From Paracentrotus lividus (lineage: Eukaryota; Echinodermata; Echinoidea; Camarodonta; Echinidae), in contig CALNVZ010003435.1 of the NCBI GenBank assembly GCA_940671915.1, positions 10,887,863-10,951,862 of the forward strand: DNA of 64,000 nucleotides, read 5' to 3'. Of this stretch, positions 59,176-64,000 are shown in pieces (the stretch's first letter is position 1; each line of letters opens with the position of its first letter). A model generated the notes under the pieces. That model was not told where the DNA came from, ran no database searches, and worked only from the letters and a program-made list of their open reading frames with translations. A program made the translations under genes and the position numbers.

Positions 59176-60769
59176 CCCGTCACACTGAGCTCGTTCCTAC
59201 TACGTCCTTGCAAATTTTGCCGAACGGGCATATTCTGTGTGTAAACTGAGTGGACGTAGTAAATACTTCTTACAATCTGTTTACGAACTTCATGGACTAG
59301 CTCGGTCGGATTAAAAAAAAAGTGTTCAAAAAAATCGGGCGCCCATCTCGTCCTAAAATTTAACGGGGTGGCAACGTACCTGAAACGAGATGGACATACT
59401 ACAAACGAAATTGTCGTACTGAAATCGTTCTAAAGATGTGCTATTACGTCTTACAAACGAGCATTGTATATTCATTATCAGCTTGAAGTTACGAAGACGC
59501 ATGAGGTCTGGCAAAAACGGGCTAGGGTTTTCATGGGAATCGGGCACGCATTTGCGTTCAACACGTTCTATACACGGATAATGACGCAGTAAGAACGAGA
59601 TGAACTTCCTGGAGGCCGTTTGGTCGACGTAAGAACGAGTAAGAACGGATTTTGACGGATTAAAAACGACCCAGAACTAGTTAGGTCGGGACGAAACGCT
59701 TTGGAAACGAGTTGGAACCGATTAAGAACGGGTTGAAACTAACTGATGACGGGTTTGGATTGTTTCATACGGGCTCTGTTTCGTGGAAACGGTCATTTTC
59801 ACCCGATTTTAACTAGATATACAAACGGACTGCAGACGAGGCAAAGACGTGATGGACGTATTGAGGACTGTATACGAACGTTGTTCATCTTAATCCAGAA
59901 GTAGTTAGGTCAAATGTACGCGTTCGTTTTCGGACCAATGGCCGTTTTTCGTATTTATTCTAAAAGTTGTGAGATTTCTGTAAGTGTAACAAATTAATGT
60001 GTGGCAATAAAATAGCTGATCTATTCGCTTATACTACTATCACACTGAACAATTTCATACCATGTTATTGAAATTATTGCAGAACGGGCTTAATCTATGT
60101 AGGAGTGGACGTACTTGAGACCTATTTCAATCTGCTCAGGACTTTATAGCACGGGCTTGGATAGCAATACGTTTCAATTTTTAAGCAGAACGGCATGTCA
60201 TAATTCCCGTCACACTGAGCTAGTTCTCACTGCGTTCTTGGTAGTTCTTGTTGAACGGGCTCAATCTGTTTACAAACGGACTGAACGTAGTACTGACCTT
60301 TTAGAATCTAGTACAGACCGTTTACAATCTGTTTACAAACTTGGCGAACGGGCACGAACGGAGAGAACGGAAAGGCATTCCGATTTTTTTTTAACATGTT
60401 CAAAAAAATCGTACTGGCTTCCAGTTCTAAAATTAAACGTAGTGACAACGTTCCTAAAACGGGTCGGACTAACTCTGAACGAGAAGGACGTACTACGAAC
60501 ATGGTACCTAACTTTTATCATGCTGCGCATAGGCACTTTGGTGACGGTTTGGACGTGCTACGAACGGTATAGAGTGAACGAGCTGTTTACTCGGTCTGAA
60601 CTGGATAACAACGTATTGCGGACGCGATAAAGACGCCTAGTATCGTATTCAAGAAATTATTTTTCAAAGTTGTAAGTTCCAACCCAACCAAAGCCCGTTC
60701 AGCAATTTTTTTTAAGAACGGGCAAGAACGTTATAGAACGTTATAAAACGACCTCAGTGTGACGGCCCC
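59176..60769. mobile_element. GAACGG-rich element(s) with CCGTCACACTGAG ends
   Basis: The left end CCGTCACACTGAGCTCG (59,176) and the right end, reverse complement CCGTCACACTGAGGTCG, define an inverted repeat. A second left-type end (CCCGTCACACTGAGCTAG) occurs at 60,206, with about 90 bases of directly repeated downstream sequence, and a weaker third near 60,037. The interior is an array of GAACGG/ACGAAC/ACGGGC motifs, mostly on one strand in each part. This looks like one family inserted more than once, or internally duplicated. The 171-codon frame at 60,115-60,630 follows from the motif repetition. Confidence 0.65.
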
Positions 60770-60877
60770 CTTAGATACATGACATAGGTCCTGTTACGAC
60801 CTGTAATGTCGCAGCGACGTAGAATGTCACAACAACGCATTATTTAGCAGTTGAAGGTTTCACGGTGTACCAAGTAT

Positions 60878-60913
60878 TCTTTCTTGAGGTTATGAGTGGT
60901 CCTGAAAAGAACC
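60878..60913 (-). promoter_or_regulatory. Histone 3'-processing signal, minus orientation
   Basis: On the minus strand GGTTCT-TTTC-AGGACC (60,913-60,898; 6-bp stem with one G-T wobble, loop TTTC) is followed by ACTCA and then CAAGAAAGA at 60,886-60,878. This is the layout of metazoan replication-dependent histone mRNA 3' ends: SLBP-binding stem-loop, cleavage region, and U7 snRNA-binding element in its sea urchin form. No histone coding sequence adjoins it. Confidence 0.75.
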
Positions 60914-60939
60914 TACCCAATCTCTTTCGAGATTTGGTA

Positions 60940-60975
60940 GGTCCTTTTCAGGACCACTCATAACCTCAAGAAAGA
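60940..60975 (+). promoter_or_regulatory. Histone 3'-processing signal, plus orientation
   Basis: GGTCCT-TTTC-AGGACC (60,940-60,955) forms a perfect 6-bp stem with the canonical 4-base loop. ACTCA follows (consensus ACCCA), then CAAGAAAGA at 60,967-60,975, 11 bases after the stem. The spacing and both sequence elements match the known sea urchin arrangement. It is the mirror image of the minus-strand copy. Confidence 0.8.
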
Positions 60976-61329
60976 ATACTTGGTGCACCGTGAAACCTTA
61001 AACTGCTAATCGTTCTACCACCAAAGAAACCTTCAAAGATTATCAACGCATTATTTATGGCTGGGACCAACAGTTGACGTCGCCATCCGAAAGTCGTGAC
61101 TCGTATTCGAATAATGGTCCGATCTGCATCAGTTTTGAGTTTGATTTTCTTTTTCCATAATGTAAAACAATCCAAATGATTTCAGTTATTTTCTCTAAAA
61201 AAAGGCCCACAAATTGATAAGAATTGGACCGAGGTTCGAATTCTAGTCATGACTGTCGGATGGCGACGTCAAATATTGATCCCAGCTGTAATAATGCGTC
61301 GCTGCGACATTACCGGTCGTAACGGGCCC

Positions 61330-62770
61330 TACATGTAGTCACATAAGCATATACCTAAGCCACAATTCATATAGTTCAATAATACATACATATACACCAT
61401 GTTAATTAGTTTACGGTTTTCATTTTAGTTCAGGGACTGATTCCTGGATATCAAGAAACCACAGTGACAAATTAAAAAAAAAAAAAAAAAAATGACGCCT
61501 TTATGTTGAATTTTGAGACAACTACCATGATTTCAATAAGCCGAATAGAGACACGGCCTTGACCGCGACCGAGAACTCATCTTGTAACGATCTACTTTAA
61601 AACTAATTTTGTAATAGGGTGAATACCCTGTGAAAAGATTGTGCCATTTCATACCAGCAGCCGATATAGGGGAAAAAAGAAAAAAGACAAGTATCTTCAC
61701 ACAGCTCCCAAATAATTTATTGCTCATTGTACATTTTAAGCTCGTGTATCTAGCCCCCTCCCCCCCCCCAAGTATCAAGCTTTTCGTTTTTTATTTTTTA
61801 TGATTTACTTATTACTATTAGATACTGCTGATTTTTTTTCAGTTTTAAGCAAACTTAGTTGTACATTATAATTGCGACACGCTATACATTTGTACATTTT
61901 GTGCCAGTCACCTCTACACGTCCGAATTCATACCGAGAAAGCTGGATTTTCTACATATACTGTTCGGAAAAGGTTATCTGTCAAAACTATTGTTGAAAAC
62001 GTTATCTGTCAAAACTATTTTCTATTCTTAACTGATAGATTTGATAGTGCTTTAATTACTGGTATCAATTCAGAAGTAAAATTGATGACCTATAATTTGA
62101 GATCCGGTCACCGCTGCACGCGGGTATTTTTACCAAGAACGCTGGACTTTCCTCGTCAATTCCATGTTTTGGTAAACAATCTCCGTCAAAGATATTCTCT
62201 GTTATTCATGAATTTGATGTGTTAAATTAGTTAATTTATGAATGAATTTGATGACGTATCCGGTTGACACCATGTAGCTCTTTGCTACTGGCCTTGCCAC
62301 CCCGTATGACCATGAATGGATGATGAGATGACGCTATGACATGAACACGATTTGGACGAGTCAGGGGTACTTATTATAGTTAATTAACACGATCAATTAA
62401 TCTAAGTTATAGTACCTATAGGGTCGATTCAATTTGAATTATTGATCTAGCAGAACATGTGTTTTGTTTCACAAACTAGTAAAATGCATAAAAACACCCC
62501 CCCCCAAAAAAAAATAGATAAATAAATAAATAAAAAATAATGGGCGAAAATCTTATTCATTGACGGCTACCGATCTTTATAATACCACAAGTGTTAAGGG
62601 AAATATGCCTAGAGATTATGCTTGTAGATACTCAGCATCATTATGCTTTAACAAAATCGTTTGGCAAGTACTTTTGGCATTTCACGACAATCGGTGTATC
62701 TTTATAATGTTAAATACCATTACCCGAACTCCTCCATCATCAAACCATCTTGCAATATACCCCATGATGG
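61330..62770. other. No recognisable feature
   Basis: AT-rich with a poly(A) run near 61,472-61,491, a C run near 61,760, and C/A runs near 62,498-62,512. Confidence 0.4.
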
Positions 62771-62776
62771 GTTCTA

Positions 62777-62893
62777 GGACAACTACCCACTCGACAAGTA
62801 TCCCGTGACAACTACCCGCCCCCCCCAAAAAAAAAAAACTCTACACCTAGCCATAACCCTATTACTGGGGGTAGTTGTCCAGGGGTAGTTGTC
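62777..62893. repeat. Inverted cluster of GGGTAGTTGTCC motifs
   Basis: GGACAACTACCC (62,777) and GACAACTACCC (62,807) on one side face GGGTAGTTGTCC (62,869) and GGGGTAGTTGTC (62,882) on the other. C- and A-runs lie between. Probably the ends of a small fold-back element. Confidence 0.7.
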
Positions 62894-62929
62894 TTGATAC
62901 GCCCATGAGGTTTAGCATTTGATAGAGGG

Positions 62930-62946
62930 ACAGAGAGAGGGGGAAA

Positions 62947-62984
<38 letters not shown>

Positions 62985-63017
62985 CGAGTGAGAGGGAGAG
63001 ACAGACAGACAGACAGA
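62930..63017 (+). repeat. (GA)n and (GACA)n microsatellite
   Basis: AGAGAG-rich tract, then a few GACA units. Confidence 0.95.
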
Positions 63018-64000
63018 GAAACAAATGAAATTAATTGATATCCAAAATGGTCTGATTTTTTTTTTACAATTCCGTCCGTATCCCAGGATATTCATATAAA
63101 TTCCAGGAATATCTAGATAAGTTTTAGTCATCACGGGAATGCAGTCTTAACATAATACAAACTTTTACAATGCACCTGAATGCATTAATCAATCATTTAT
63201 TTCATAATCCCTTTTCGAACATTTAGTTGCACAACTGAACAAAATTTTGTCTTAAAATTTCACAATAACATCATTGACTCATTTTGCAATAATTTACAAA
63301 GCAAGGACAGTAGTAACATATTCAAAGATGCGCAATACATACTAATTCATATGGCACATAATAATCAGAATACAAAATTACGAAAAAAGGGTTTTGAAAC
63401 CTTTATGATTTTTAAACACAAGTCATTTGGCACCTTTATTTTGTTTAAGGGCTCTAGTAATTTATTTATCTAAAATAGAGAACTCAATCAAATTGGAAAA
63501 TACATCAATCAACGCATTGGTGTAGCCATTGTCGGAAGAAGTGTCATTTGCACCACGAAGATAATAAATCGAAAGAAAAGGCTTTCATTGTGTTATAAGA
63601 AACGGGGGATCGTACCATTATTTATTTTTGTATTTTATTTTATTTTTTTTTGTGCTTAAGCCTTGCCCTTAATCATGTTGATTATTTTCTTCTTCTATAC
63701 CTTTCCCCTTATTGTTTTCTTAAATAGAATTCGATAGGAAGGGGTGTAAAAGGTACCCCCATTGGTAACTACACAACCATAGAACATTATTCATTCGAGC
63801 GACCATGTACAGGCAAATATAACTAACTCGAATTTTAATTCGACTACTAGTATTACTGGACGAAATTTTAAACGACGGCATCATACTATAAATGCATTCA
63901 ATACCCCCAAATTATGATGACAATATAAAAATAAAGAACATATTAAATCATTCAATCCTTTCAATTTCATTTTCGTTCCAAATATTCGACATCAAGTACT
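63018..64000. other. No recognisable feature
   Basis: AT-rich sequence to the end of the window; nothing supported on either strand. Confidence 0.4.

Larger units (their letters stand above)
60844..61009. repeat. 81-bp-arm hairpin with 4-base loop
   Basis: The arms 60,844-60,924 and 60,929-61,009 match at 77 of 81 positions by direct comparison, around the loop TTTC. Each arm, read outward from the centre, contains a histone-type stem-loop followed by CAAGAAAGA. Confidence 0.95.
60787..61329. mobile_element. 543-bp TA-flanked element carrying paired histone 3'-end signals
   Basis: The ends GGTCCTGTTACGACC (left) and GGGCCCGTTACGACC (right, reverse complement) continue as GTAATGTCGCAGCGACG, with TA outside both ends (60,785-60,786 and 61,330-61,331). 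Inside are two nested fold-backs: arms 60,844-60,924/60,929-61,009 (histone-signal hairpin) and arms about 61,047-61,132/61,222-61,298, the latter sharing GACGTCGCCATCCGA. There is no reading frame. TA duplications suggest a Tc1/mariner-type MITE; the hairpin cargo is unusual. Confidence 0.85.

Noticed and set aside
60115-60630. 171-codon plus-strand frame
   Set aside because: Lies inside the GAACGG-motif element; Arg/Thr/Glu repetition comes from the DNA motif, not from a protein family.

Overview
This window looks like AT-rich, gene-poor, transposon-dense DNA from an echinoderm, most likely a sea urchin. The best taxonomic clue is at 60,844-61,009. It combines a histone 3' stem-loop with the purine element CAAGAAAGA, the form known from sea urchin histone genes. 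Sixteen or so inverted-repeat elements, short LINE 3' ends, many simple repeats and one tRNA gene with intronless eukaryotic form agree with an invertebrate animal genome. No complete protein-coding gene is visible. The species cannot be named from sequence alone.

Layout. 1-12.9 kb: single-copy AT-rich DNA with an 864-bp TA-flanked element (1,226-2,089), a TTAA-flanked 142-bp element (3,648-3,789), a tandem duplication ending in a LINE-like tail (6.5-7.1 kb), a 986-bp TA-flanked element (7,350-8,335) and CT/GA/AT simple repeats. 12,897-13,039 is an assembly gap. 13.46-26.94 kb and 27.04-39.68 kb are two versions of the same roughly 12.5-kb segment, separated by a 100-base gap. They differ by many one-base indels, by two transposon insertions found only in the first version (18,198-18,452 and 21,813-22,345), and by a 1.1-kb block that is inverted in the second version (25,888-26,938 versus 38,497-39,681). 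This is most simply two haplotypes placed in tandem by the assembler. Each version carries the same 5'-truncated LINE 3' end and two small inverted-repeat elements.

39.7-53.7 kb: mostly unannotatable AT-rich DNA with a broken RTE-type reverse transcriptase fragment (41.6 kb), a convincing 59-base internal exon (45,605-45,663), a minus-strand open stretch ending in a good splice donor (46,089-46,616), the tRNA-Glu(CTC) gene (47,946-48,017), a possible terminal exon (about 51.2-51.5 kb) and a second copy of the 864-bp element (51,795-52,651).

53.7-61.3 kb is a nest of transposons. Palindromic CACAGTGTG arrays share one terminal sequence and are interrupted by a GACTCA-palindrome element, a mariner-like 298-bp element and a minus-strand LINE 3' end. 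Next come ACGGG-rich elements with CGTCACACTGAG ends, and then a 543-bp element that carries a near-perfect hairpin made from two oppositely oriented histone 3'-processing signals. That last element is the most unusual thing in the window. 61.3-64 kb holds little beyond a small inverted motif cluster and a GA repeat.

The features do not form a pathway or operon. The unifying theme is non-autonomous mobile elements, several of which have captured or resemble host RNA-gene signals (tRNA-like units, histone 3' ends).
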